Shown in pieces: positions 8,529 to 16,010 of a DNA stretch of 45,880 nucleotides (position 1 is the stretch's first letter; each line of letters opens with the position of its first letter). Made by a program: the position numbers and the translations under genes. The notes beneath the pieces are model-generated. The model searched no databases. It was not told the origin of the DNA and saw only the letters and a program-made list of their open reading frames with translations. Source of the DNA: Bacteroidales bacterium (lineage in GTDB: Bacteria; Bacteroidota; Bacteroidia; Bacteroidales; F082); contig JAFZKP010000014.1 in NCBI GenBank assembly GCA_017553625.1, positions 1 to 45,880 on the forward strand, given 5' to 3'.

Positions 8529-9049
8529 TGACTGAAAACACATTGGCGAGGTGGTACGCTGTATATGTGAAGTCAAGATTTGAGAAGAAGACTTCCAAAT
8601 TATTGGAAGACAAGCATATAGAGATTTATCTGCCTCTTATAAGCAGACTTAAACAATGGTCCGACCGTAAGAAAATGGTTGAAGAGCCATTGTTTAAGTC
8701 TTACTTTTTTGTCCATACCGATTTGAAAAACTATTTTGAGATTCTTAATACGCCTGGTGTTGTCAGGTTTGTGTGCTTTGAAGGGAAACCAGTGCCGGTG
8801 CCTGACAATCAGATTGTTGCTGTGAAAGAATATGTCGGGGAATACGACAACGAAGGTTTTGAAATGTCAGATGATTTGCATGAAGGACAACTGGTGGAAG
8901 TTGTCCACGGTCAGATGAAAGGTCTCGTCGGCAGGCTGGTGTCCATCAATGGCAAACAACGTATTGTAATCGATATTGAAGCGGTAGGGCAGAGTTTGCC
9001 AATAAGTATTTCACGGTCTCAGGTCGCCCCAGTGAGACAGAATGCTTAA
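8528..9049 (+). CDS. NusG-like transcription antiterminator (UpxY family)
   Basis: This 173-residue protein is a specialised NusG/RfaH paralogue. Members promote read-through of long capsule or exopolysaccharide operons. The NGN domain begins at RWYAVYVKSRFEKKTSKLL and includes IYLPLISRLKQWSDRKK and LFKSYFFVHTD; a C-terminal KOW motif is seen at LHEGQLVEVVHGQMKGLVGRLVSINGKQRIVI. The ATG overlaps the last base of the wzc stop (TAATG), so translation is coupled. In Bacteroides capsule loci upxY usually comes first; here it is last in its operon, and no sugar-transfer genes follow. Its TAA interlocks with the recO stop on the other strand. Its targets cannot be told from the window. Confidence 0.9.
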   Translation: MTENTLARWYAVYVKSRFEKKTSKLLEDKHIEIYLPLISRLKQWSDRKKMVEEPLFKSYFFVHTDLKNYFEILNTPGVVRFVCFEGKPVPVPDNQIVAVKEYVGEYDNEGFEMSDDLHEGQLVEVVHGQMKGLVGRLVSINGKQRIVIDIEAVGQSLPISISRSQVAPVRQNA

Positions 9050-9777
9050 GACTGCAATACGGTTTTCAGTATTTCAGCGGATTTTATCTCGTTGAACCCG
9101 CTCACGTGAAGTTTATAATATGATATGACAGCTTCTAGCAACTGCCGACGCTCTCCGTTTTTTAAGCATAAGTCATTGCTATCGAAAAAGCTATCTTTAC
9201 AAATATTATAAAAAAGCTTGCTCTGTTGGTTGTCAATTAAATAAACTGAACCAATGCCGTCGTGCCTGAAACAACCTTCCTCGAGGTCAAAGATGAATCC
9301 TTCCTTGTAATTGCAGATGTTTGGCGAAAATCCCAGAAAACGGCTCAGCTCGATGGAAAATTTCAGGGGGAAGTCGGCGTAGTTAGTCTCCAGAGCGTCG
9401 AGATACGTCAGGGCATGGTGAACGAAGCCGAAGAGTTCGGTGTCGGTCTCGCTGTCTTGAATTGATTTTGACAGCAACTCGCACAAATATAATACGATGG
9501 CATTTTTGTTGATGTCGAATGGAATGCTTTGGTAGGCGTACTCAACATTTGCTTCTTTTAAATATCCGAGGTCGCCGTGCGAATTGGCGCACACGATGTC
9601 GAGGAGGGTGAGTGGCTGAAAGAGGGCTGCGCGAATCTTGGCGGTTTTGTTGAACGCGCCCTTGACCATGAACGACTGTAGCCCGTTTTGTTCGGTCAAC
9701 AACTTGACTACCAGGCTGTTATCGCCGTATCTTATGGCTCTCAGCACAATTGCGCGTGTCTTGTCGTTGATGACCAT
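9046..9777 (-). CDS. recO: DNA repair protein RecO
   Basis: RecO (243 residues) helps load RecA onto SSB-coated DNA in the RecFOR pathway. The N-terminal OB-fold is recognisable from KTRAIVLRAIRYGDNSLVVKLLTEQNGLQSFMVKGAF, followed by a helical C-terminal domain (LSRFLGFSPNICNY). Length is normal for the family. The cysteines expected for a zinc site in many RecO proteins are not all present (FIFDLEEGCFRHDG keeps one). The gene follows porZ by one base on the minus strand, so the two are translationally close and co-transcribed. It converges on the UpxY gene with interlocked TAA stops. Confidence 0.93.
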   Translation of the reverse strand: MVINDKTRAIVLRAIRYGDNSLVVKLLTEQNGLQSFMVKGAFNKTAKIRAALFQPLTLLDIVCANSHGDLGYLKEANVEYAYQSIPFDINKNAIVLYLCELLSKSIQDSETDTELFGFVHHALTYLDALETNYADFPLKFSIELSRFLGFSPNICNYKEGFIFDLEEGCFRHDGIGSVYLIDNQQSKLFYNICKDSFFDSNDLCLKNGERRQLLEAVISYYKLHVSGFNEIKSAEILKTVLQS

Positions 9778-9778
9778 G

Positions 9779-12043
9779 TCATTTCATAATCAGTACCTTG
9801 GTGGCAAAGGTTTCTTTTCCCGACTCGTCGCTGACAAAAATGAGGTATATGCCCGGCTCCACTTTGCCGCCTTTGATGTCGGTGCAGTCCCAAACAGCCT
9901 GTCCACCTTGTGCTTTGAGATGGGTCACGAAAGCGCCGCTGGTGGTCGTGATTTTTACCAAGGCGTCGCTTACCAAACCTTTTATTCCTACAACGCCATT
10001 GTGCTCTGGTCTTACAGGATTCGGATAGACAATCACATTAGTGTTTTTCTCATAGCCTTTTGAGGCTGTGCCTTTGTATGAAATGATGCCTTTATCCGTT
10101 GCGAAAAACACGTTGCCGTCGTCGTCAATAGCAATGTCGTTGACAGTGTTTGACGGCAGAGGGCTGTTTTCCATTGTGAAATGATGATAGGTGGTCTGTC
10201 CGTCGTTTGATGTCTGGATAACGCCGTTGTTTGTGCCAAACCAGAGGTTGTTTGCGCCGTCCACCGCTATTGACAAAACCGATTGTCCTGAAAGAAGATA
10301 ATCAGCCTGACCCGTTCCGTCGTTGCGAGGGATGAGAATCCTTGAGCAGGCGTAGGTGGAATTTTTGAAAATCTTGTTGCTGTCATAAAACAGCGCCACG
10401 CCGTCGGTCGTGCCAATCCAAACAGTGCCTTTGTTGTCGGTCACGAAGCAGTTGGCGGAACCTGGAAGACTACCGAAGTTGGCGTTTTTGTTTACGGTTT
10501 TCACGGTGGTTCCGTTAAAAACGGTCAGGTCGCCGTCACGTTTCATGATCCATTTTATGTCGTTTTTGTCCACCATAAGGCGTCCGATGTCGGAGTTGCC
10601 GATATTGTAGGCTTGCCAAGTGCCGTTGGTTCTTTTTACGGAAAGCATCTTGTCGGCACCGGAATTGGCAATCCAAAGGTTGTTGCTGCTGTCGAAACCC
10701 AGTCCGGTAACGTAGGTGTAATTAATAAGAAGGTGCTGACCCAAGCTGCTGTTGTAGTAGCTGTAGATGTTTTTGAACTTTCCGTCTTCAAATTCAAGCA
10801 AGCCTTTGGAAAATGAAGCGGCATAAATCCTGTTGTTGTTCAAAGGGTCGGCTTTCACGCAGGTGATGTCATATACTGAGTCGAAGACATGGTATTTCCA
10901 GTTATTCATGAATGACCAGCTGTTTCCGTCGTAATGGAAAATGCCTTCTCTGTTCCACGTTGGCGCCCAAGTGCTGGTGTGACCGCCTGGAGCCACCCAT
11001 AAGTCGTTCCCGGATGCGTTGATTTCAAACACTTTGTCGGAATATGGTCCATTAAAAGTAATGTAGTCATAGTCTTTGTCGGGATAAACCTTGATGAGCG
11101 AACTCGCCGCAGTGCCAACCCAATAGCAGTTTCTTGATTTGTCAAATGCAGCAGAGAAAGGCAGCAACTGGTCGAAATCAAAAATGATGTTTTTGTCTTT
11201 GTCGTAGACCTTGAAAACATCTTTTTTCTCAGTTATGATAAGGAAATCGTCATATCCGCGTATTTCGCAAATGAGATTTTGTTCACCATTGATGAAATAA
11301 CCCCAAGAAGTAGTGTTGTAAATCTCATAAATCTCATCGGTGTCGTGCTCGTTGTCTGAATAACATGCCACTACATATCCGTTAAAACTTTCCACATGCG
11401 AGAAATTGCTTTGCGAATTTGGCAGGTTATTGTTGAAACGTCTCCATTGCGAGTAATCGGCGAGATGGTCGTTGTCGGCGTTGGCATAATAGATGCCGTT
11501 GGCTGTTGCAGCGTAAAAGACATTGTCGCAAATTGTCAAGTCGTTGACTTTAAGATAGCTGCCGTCTTTCCCGATGATATATGTGTCTTTTATTTCATTA
11601 CGGTCCAAATCAATTACAACGATGCCGAATCCGCAACAGACATAAGCGAGATTGTTATTGAAAAACACGTTGTAAATGGTTTTGTCGCCGAGGATATATT
11701 TGTTGTAAATATCCGGAATGTTTGTCACATTGTGTTGGCTGTCAATGATGTCGATGTTTGTGTTGGTATATCCCACAAACAAAATGTCAGATGTTTTGTT
11801 GTGTTTTATGATGCTGATTCCGATGTCAGAAAGTCCGTTTACTTTTGTCAGTCGGCTGAGGCTGTTGTCGTTTATATTGTAACAGCAGATGTCGTAAGGC
11901 GTAGCGGCATAAACATTATCGTGCATCAAATCCACACAGTTTATTGTCAATCCCGGTGAATGTGTCCGCCATTCGCCTATGCTCTGGGCTTTGCAAAGAT
12001 ATGTTGCTGTAAGGACTGCAAGAAGTAGAAATATTTTCCTCAT
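9779..12043 (-). CDS. porZ: PorZ-like type IX secretion surface protein
   Basis: This 754-residue exported protein resembles PorZ, a component of the type IX attachment complex that supplies anionic LPS for cargo anchoring. It has a signal peptide (MRKIFLLLAVLTATYLCKAQ) and a mature start SIGEWRTH typical of PorZ. Repeated two-component-regulator-type propeller blades follow (for example GSANCFVTDNKGTVWIGTTDGVALF and NNLWFGTNNGVIQTS), enough for two beta-propellers. The C-terminal sorting-type domain starts at VIVYPNPVRPEHNGVVGI and ends GKETFATKVLIMK. Porphyromonas PorZ has nearly the same length and architecture. It is read before recO, and tRNA-Arg lies 54 bases upstream. The alternative is another propeller-bearing cargo protein, which I consider less likely. 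Confidence 0.85.
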   Translation of the reverse strand: MRKIFLLLAVLTATYLCKAQSIGEWRTHSPGLTINCVDLMHDNVYAATPYDICCYNINDNSLSRLTKVNGLSDIGISIIKHNKTSDILFVGYTNTNIDIIDSQHNVTNIPDIYNKYILGDKTIYNVFFNNNLAYVCCGFGIVVIDLDRNEIKDTYIIGKDGSYLKVNDLTICDNVFYAATANGIYYANADNDHLADYSQWRRFNNNLPNSQSNFSHVESFNGYVVACYSDNEHDTDEIYEIYNTTSWGYFINGEQNLICEIRGYDDFLIITEKKDVFKVYDKDKNIIFDFDQLLPFSAAFDKSRNCYWVGTAASSLIKVYPDKDYDYITFNGPYSDKVFEINASGNDLWVAPGGHTSTWAPTWNREGIFHYDGNSWSFMNNWKYHVFDSVYDITCVKADPLNNNRIYAASFSKGLLEFEDGKFKNIYSYYNSSLGQHLLINYTYVTGLGFDSSNNLWIANSGADKMLSVKRTNGTWQAYNIGNSDIGRLMVDKNDIKWIMKRDGDLTVFNGTTVKTVNKNANFGSLPGSANCFVTDNKGTVWIGTTDGVALFYDSNKIFKNSTYACSRILIPRNDGTGQADYLLSGQSVLSIAVDGANNLWFGTNNGVIQTSNDGQTTYHHFTMENSPLPSNTVNDIAIDDDGNVFFATDKGIISYKGTASKGYEKNTNVIVYPNPVRPEHNGVVGIKGLVSDALVKITTTSGAFVTHLKAQGGQAVWDCTDIKGGKVEPGIYLIFVSDESGKETFATKVLIMK

Positions 12044-12097
12044 AATTGATAATCTTTTTAGATTAACGCAATTAAGTTTTAATTATTATAAAAAAAG

Positions 12098-12169
12098 TAC
12101 CCCGGCTGGGAATCGAACCCAAATTTAAAGTTTAGGAAACTTCCGTTCTATCCGTTGAACTACCAGGGC
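12098..12169 (-). tRNA. tRNA-Arg (anticodon CCU)
   Basis: A 72-base cloverleaf can be folded on the minus strand. The acceptor stem is GCCCTGG with CCGGGGT (one terminal G-U), the D stem is GTTC/GAAC, and the anticodon stem is GAAGT/ACTTT. The loop TTCCTAA places CCT at 34-36 (plus-strand bases 12134-12136). The T stem is TTGGG/CCCAG with loop TTCGATT. The discriminator is A and CCA is not encoded. CCU reads the AGG arginine codon. The gene sits between porZ and panC with its own -7 element upstream. Confidence 0.93.
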
Positions 12170-12181
12170 ATTTTCTGGGTG

Positions 12182-12189
12182 CAAAATTA
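12182..12189 (-). promoter_or_regulatory. Promoter -7 element for tRNA-Arg
   Basis: TAATTTTG on the minus strand matches TAnnTTTG and lies 12 bases upstream of the tRNA 5' end, a plausible distance for a short leader. The transcript may continue into porZ-recO, since only 54 bases separate the tRNA from porZ and I see no terminator hairpin there. Confidence 0.5.
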
Positions 12190-12206
12190 GTAATTTTTTA
12201 AATTAA

Positions 12207-12239
12207 TTGTACATTATATTTGTGAATTGTTTAATTTTG
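12207..12239 (+). promoter_or_regulatory. Promoter for panC-panD
   Basis: A -33 TTG at 12207-12209 and a -7 TAATTTTG at 12232-12239 are separated by 22 bases, slightly longer than the usual 19-21. The panC ATG follows 29 bases after the -7. Confidence 0.5.
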
Positions 12240-12268
12240 CATGGTTTTTTGAATAAAATTAGAAACAG

Positions 12269-13114
12269 ATGATTCAAATTTTTAACTATATTACTGATAT
12301 TCAATCGTTTCTGAAGGCAAAACGCGATTCTGGACTGTCAGTAGGTCTTGTTCCAACTATGGGTGCTCTTCATGAAGGACATCTTTCACTGATTCGTCGC
12401 GCAAAAAAGGAAAATGACGTTGTCGTGGCGAGTGTTTTTGTCAATCCGGTGCAGTTCAACAATCCTATTGATTTGGAAAAATATCCGCGCACGCCCGAGA
12501 AAGACGTTGCTTTGCTTGAATGTGCTGGTTGCGACGCTGTTTTCATGCCGTCGGTGGAGGAGATGTATCCTGTGAAAGTGACCGACCATTACGATTTCGG
12601 GGCTATTGAGCACGTGATGGAAGGCGCTTGCCGTCCGGGTCATTTCAACGGAGTGGCGATAGTGGTGCGCAAGCTGTTTGAAATCGTGGAGCCGAACAGA
12701 GCTTATTTTGGCGAGAAAGACTTTCAGCAACAGGCTATCATCAGGAAATTAGTGAAGGATTACAATATAAATCTCGAAATAGTGCCTTGCGACATCGTGC
12801 GTGAGAAAGACGGTCTTGCCATGAGTTCGCGCAACATGCGTCTCAACGCCGATGAGCGTGCCATTGCGCCAATGATTTACAAGGTGTTACGAGAAACCGT
12901 TGCCAATGTCAAGACGATGAATCCGGCCGAGATGAAGGCTTTTGCATTAAAAAAATACGCCGAGATAAAACAATTTGATGTTGAATACGTTGAGATAGCA
13001 GACGAAACGACGTTGCAGTCCGTCACCGAATGGAAAGAGAGCGAACACGCAAGGATTTTTGTGGCTCTGCAGCTCGGACCAGTCCGCTTGATTGATAATT
13101 TGAGAATTTATTAA
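12269..13114 (+). CDS. panC: Pantothenate synthetase
   Basis: PanC (281 residues) condenses pantoate with beta-alanine using ATP to give pantothenate, the precursor of CoA. Family motifs are plain: the ATP-binding [18 protein letters not shown] (with the HxGH-type signature), [58 protein letters not shown], and [12 protein letters not shown] with the KMSKS-like loop. Length is standard. panD follows after a single base, so the two steps that supply and use beta-alanine are made together. A recognisable promoter precedes the gene. Confidence 0.97.
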   Translation: MIQIFNYITDIQSFLKAKRDSGLSVGLVPTMGALHEGHLSLIRRAKKENDVVVASVFVNPVQFNNPIDLEKYPRTPEKDVALLECAGCDAVFMPSVEEMYPVKVTDHYDFGAIEHVMEGACRPGHFNGVAIVVRKLFEIVEPNRAYFGEKDFQQQAIIRKLVKDYNINLEIVPCDIVREKDGLAMSSRNMRLNADERAIAPMIYKVLRETVANVKTMNPAEMKAFALKKYAEIKQFDVEYVEIADETTLQSVTEWKESEHARIFVALQLGPVRLIDNLRIY

Positions 13115-13115
13115 A

Positions 13116-13460
13116 ATGAATATAGAAGTTCTTAAATCGAAAATACATCGCGCCACTGTAACACAGGCCGACTTGGATTATATCGGCAGTATCACCATCG
13201 ACGAAGACCTGATGGATGCCGTGAATCTTATTGAAAATGAGAAAGTCGACATCTACGATGTCACCAACGGCAATCGGTTGCACACATACGTCATCAAGGG
13301 AAAACGCGGCAGCGGTGTCATCGGCATCAACGGGGCGGCAGCGCATCTCGTGAAGAAAGGCGACCTCGTAATCATCGCTTCTTATTGCTCGATGGACTTT
13401 GAAGAGGCGAAAAAACACAAGCCGATGATTGTTTTTCCTGACAAAAACAACAAAATTTGA
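13116..13460 (+). CDS. panD: Aspartate 1-decarboxylase proenzyme
   Basis: PanD (114 residues) makes beta-alanine from aspartate. It is translated as a proenzyme and cleaves itself between Gly24 and Ser25, seen here in DYIGSITID, to form the pyruvoyl cofactor. Other family features are [14 protein letters not shown], where the Lys and His lie near the active site, [22 protein letters not shown], and the C-terminal [10 protein letters not shown]. It directly follows panC. Its TGA overlaps the TTG start of the next gene by four bases (TTGA). Confidence 0.97.
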   Translation: MNIEVLKSKIHRATVTQADLDYIGSITIDEDLMDAVNLIENEKVDIYDVTNGNRLHTYVIKGKRGSGVIGINGAAAHLVKKGDLVIIASYCSMDFEEAKKHKPMIVFPDKNNKI

Positions 13461-14431
13461 ATAAAAAAGCGTCCAAAACACTGTGGTATGTGGTCTTCCT
13501 CGCATTGGGAGTGGCATTGTTATGGTTCAGTTTCCGTAACGTCGACTTGTCACAGCTTTGGACCGACATTAAAGGGGCGAAGTACTTATGGATGCTTTTG
13601 AGTCTTGCATGCCTCGCAATATCATTGTATTTCAGGGCTTTACGGTGGAATATCCAGATTGAGGCGCTCGGTTACAAATCGCGCGCGGCTTCGACTTACG
13701 GCGCGGTTTTGATAGCGTATCTCGCCAACTGCATCTTCCCGCGACTCGGCGAAGTGGTGCGCTGCAGCGTGTTGAAACGCAAGGAAAACATACCTTTCGA
13801 CAAGACTTTGGGCTCGGTGGTGTCAGAACGCATCATCGACCTTTTGGTACTGTTTACTCTGGCGTTTTTGGTGATTGTCTTCCAATGGAAACTTCTTGGA
13901 AGCCTCGTCACGTCGTGGATGCTACCGCTTCTCAACAAGTTGAAAGACAATGTGTTGCTTGGGATTATCGCAATCATAATCGGTATCGTTTGTATTGTTT
14001 TTTTGATAAAAATAATCAGGAGAAACAAAAAAATCGCATCGATTTGGCATGGCTTCGTTGACGGAATCAAGTCGGTGGTCACGATGAAGAAGAAATGGCG
14101 TTTTGTGCTGTATACACTGGGCGTTTGGGGCTTTTACGTATTCATGACATGGCTGCCGTTTTACATGCTTGCCGAGACGAGCAATCTTGGAGCGGTCGAG
14201 GCTATAACGTTGCTCGGAATCGCCACTTTGGGTGTTGTGGCACCCGTTCCAGGCGGCATCGGGACGTATCATTTCATCGCAATAACGTTGCTGAGCGGAT
14301 TTTATGGCATATCCGAACAGGCGGCGGGCTCGTTTGCTGCCATCAACCACGGCTCACAGATGCTTTTTTACATCATTACAGGCTTGATAGCCTACGTCGC
14401 GATGTTCTTTTTCAATTCTCAAGATAATTGA
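13457..14431 (+). CDS. YbhN/UPF0104 flippase-like membrane protein
   Basis: This is a 324-residue polytopic inner-membrane protein of the lysylphosphatidylglycerol synthetase transmembrane-domain superfamily (UPF0104/YbhN), lacking any soluble catalytic domain. Conserved features are [12 protein letters not shown] after the first helix, [33 protein letters not shown] and [17 protein letters not shown]. About eight hydrophobic segments are present. The exact substrate is unknown; related proteins handle lipids or polyprenyl-linked sugars. The start is TTG overlapping the panD stop, implying translational coupling and weak initiation. The last 20 bases overlap the 3' end of the convergent lipoprotein gene. 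Confidence 0.85.
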   Translation: MNKKASKTLWYVVFLALGVALLWFSFRNVDLSQLWTDIKGAKYLWMLLSLACLAISLYFRALRWNIQIEALGYKSRAASTYGAVLIAYLANCIFPRLGEVVRCSVLKRKENIPFDKTLGSVVSERIIDLLVLFTLAFLVIVFQWKLLGSLVTSWMLPLLNKLKDNVLLGIIAIIIGIVCIVFLIKIIRRNKKIASIWHGFVDGIKSVVTMKKKWRFVLYTLGVWGFYVFMTWLPFYMLAETSNLGAVEAITLLGIATLGVVAPVPGGIGTYHFIAITLLSGFYGISEQAAGSFAAINHGSQMLFYIITGLIAYVAMFFFNSQDN

Positions 14432-15284
14432 AGTAATAACTTCTTTTGGAATAGATTTTTGATAAAAATTCGGGTTCTGTAAATAATTCTTTTTCTTCTA
14501 TGTCCATCAGTTTTGAAGGATAGCTGTTTTTGTACAGATATGAGTAAATGCCAGATTCTTTGGTGACCCATATCAAATCAAAATACCTTTCTTTGTATTT
14601 AATCACGTTGTTGGCTGACAATTTTGCGAAATCGCCTTTGACCAAAGTCAAAGCCATCAATGAGTTGGAGCCGTGATACGGATTATGTTTTTTGTCATAC
14701 ATGAATGTCCGTTCAAGTCTTGTCTCTGAATCTGTGAATTCTATCATACTGATGTTGTCGCCGTTCCAGGTAATTGTGATATATGGCAAATCGTCTTCTG
14801 TTGCCGCCTTGTCGTTCGATCGCCAATAAGTGCTGTTAATCTGTACGATTTTATTGTTTGAATAAACCAAATCCCAAGCCATGCCCAACTCGCCTTCATA
14901 GTAGAAATCAATCTTGCTTATTTGATTGTGGTTGTAAGTGAAAATCATTCTTTCGTCCACGTCGGGGGCGTAGATTTCAGAAACGAGGTCGTTGTTATAT
15001 GAAAAAATGAATGATTTGTCGTCGTATAATTCGGAATAATTGTCAATCGAAGAAATCTTGTCGCCATCCCAAGTCCAATGTTCCCGAAGAGTTTTTTTAT
15101 CATGTACAAAAAAACTTTCAACCCAAGTTTGACCATTGTCGCTTGAGACGGAGTCATGGCGCTCATACTCGTAATAAATATCGCTGATTTTATTTGAATA
15201 TGTTATAGGTGTCACCGCATCCTCCTGACAAGATGACAAAATAGCTAGACAGACGAACAATATTGGTACTAACAATTTTTTCAT
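14412..15284 (-). CDS. Hypothetical lipoprotein
   Basis: I do not recognise a named family for this 290-residue protein. The N-terminus MKKLLVPILFVCLAILSS followed by Cys is a type II signal peptide. The mature part contains repeated short strands of the kind SFIFSYNNDLVSEIY, RMIFTYNHNQISKID and WDLVYSNNKIVQINS, spaced about 20-40 residues apart. Such Y-x-N/D-x-x-I units resemble the beta-strand repeats of DUF4595-like or YD-repeat Bacteroidota lipoproteins. It has its own promoter, divergent from rfaE2, and its 3' end overlaps the YbhN-like gene by 20 bases. Function is unknown; location is probably the outer membrane. Confidence 0.8.
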   Translation of the reverse strand: MKKLLVPILFVCLAILSSCQEDAVTPITYSNKISDIYYEYERHDSVSSDNGQTWVESFFVHDKKTLREHWTWDGDKISSIDNYSELYDDKSFIFSYNNDLVSEIYAPDVDERMIFTYNHNQISKIDFYYEGELGMAWDLVYSNNKIVQINSTYWRSNDKAATEDDLPYITITWNGDNISMIEFTDSETRLERTFMYDKKHNPYHGSNSLMALTLVKGDFAKLSANNVIKYKERYFDLIWVTKESGIYSYLYKNSYPSKLMDIEEKELFTEPEFLSKIYSKRSYYFNYLEN

Positions 15285-15321
15285 TACAAAAACGTTTAAA
15301 AGCTGTTTTTAAAAATTAACG

Positions 15322-15329
15322 CAAAATTA
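15322..15329 (-). promoter_or_regulatory. Promoter -7 element for the lipoprotein gene
   Basis: TAATTTTG on the minus strand lies 37 bases before the ATG at 15284. It directly abuts the -33 TTG of the opposing rfaE2 promoter, so polymerase bound to one would probably hinder the other. Confidence 0.5.
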
Positions 15330-15359
15330 TTGTTTTTCTTGTAATCTTTATTATTTTTG
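15330..15359 (+). promoter_or_regulatory. Promoter for rfaE2
   Basis: TTG at 15330-15332 and TATTTTTG at 15352-15359 are separated by 19 bases, a full match to the Bacteroidota -33/-7 promoter. The ATG follows 11 bases after the -7, leaving a leader of only about five bases. Confidence 0.65.
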
Positions 15360-15370
15360 CAAAAAAAATT

Positions 15371-15859
15371 ATGAATTATTTCGAGAAGATAAATAGTAAA
15401 ATCCTTGACGGAAACGGACTTGCTGAATGGCTTGATGATTGCCGTAAAAATGGCAGGAAAATCGTTTTCACCAATGGTTGTTTCGACATTTTGCATCGCG
15501 GGCATGTTGAATATCTGTCAAAGGCTGCGGCTTTCGGCGATGTGATGATTGTTGGGCTTAACACAGATGCTTCGGTTAAGCGTTTGAAAGGACCGTCACG
15601 CCCCGTTAACGATGAATTTGCGCGTGCATTTGTGCTGGCAGGACTTGAGTTTGTTAGTGCCGTCGTGCTTTTCGACGAGGACACGCCTTATAACCTGATA
15701 AAAACAGTCCAGCCTGATTTCTTGGTCAAGGGCAGCGACTACAAGCCGGAAAACATTGTAGGTTACGACATCGTTACTGCGAAAGGAGGCAAAGTAGTGA
15801 CAGTTGACCTCGTCGAAGGGTTCTCGACGACAAAGACTATTGAAAAAATGTGCCGCTGA
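15371..15859 (+). CDS. rfaE2: D-glycero-beta-D-manno-heptose 1-phosphate adenylyltransferase
   Basis: This 162-residue nucleotidyltransferase activates heptose 1-phosphate to ADP-heptose for LPS core synthesis, and ADP-heptose is also a known host-sensed metabolite. It corresponds to the C-terminal half of E. coli HldE as a free-standing protein. The signature is VFTNGCFDILHRGHVEYL with HRGH at residues 42-45, followed by LNTDASVKRLKGPSRPV, the FDEDTPYNLIKTVQPDFLVKGSDY region, and GFSTTKTIEKM near the end. No kinase half (RfaE1) is in the window. The last codons (Lys-Met-Cys-Arg-stop) are part of a repeat whose second copy begins 35 bases downstream, so the C-terminus may have been reshaped by the repeat array. 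Confidence 0.95.
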   Translation: MNYFEKINSKILDGNGLAEWLDDCRKNGRKIVFTNGCFDILHRGHVEYLSKAAAFGDVMIVGLNTDASVKRLKGPSRPVNDEFARAFVLAGLEFVSAVVLFDEDTPYNLIKTVQPDFLVKGSDYKPENIVGYDIVTAKGGKVVTVDLVEGFSTTKTIEKMCR

Positions 15860-16010
15860 CGCGGAATGAGTTGCTTTGCAAAATGTGCCGCTGACGCGGA
15901 ATGTGGTTCGCTTCGCTCACATTCAGCCGAAGGCTGCATATTACGAACGAAGTGAGTGCACATTTACGAGCGTAGCGAGTACACATTGCGACCGCAGGGA
16001 GCATCACATT
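15845..16010. repeat. Mini-hairpin array with AATGTG/CACATT spacers
   Basis: The convergent junction between rfaE2 and rlmI is built from short hairpins joined by AATGTG (first half) or CACATT (second half). Plain hairpins are CCGC-TGAC-GCGG at 15853-15864 and 15888-15899, TTGC-TTT-GCAA at 15871-15881, and AGCC-GAA-GGCT at 15925-15935. Four 15-base units follow one structural plan: 15906-15920 (read on minus), 15943-15957, 15966-15980 and 15988-16002. In each, a C-GNA-G loop tops one variable pair, then tandem G-A mismatches, then two further pairs. A 24-base direct repeat (15845-15868 and 15880-15903) covers the rfaE2 stop. The last CACATT lies in the rlmI 3' end. Confidence 0.85.

Noticed and set aside
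8280-8576. Extra open frames on both strands over the Tyr-Gly repeat (Ala/Val/Thr/Ile and Met/Ala/Thr/Val repeats)
   Set aside because: A 12-bp repeat without stops stays open in every frame; these are by-products of the repeat, not genes.
15296-15505. A 69-codon open frame on the minus strand next to rfaE2
   Set aside because: It crosses the rfaE2 promoter and start and shows no signal or motif.
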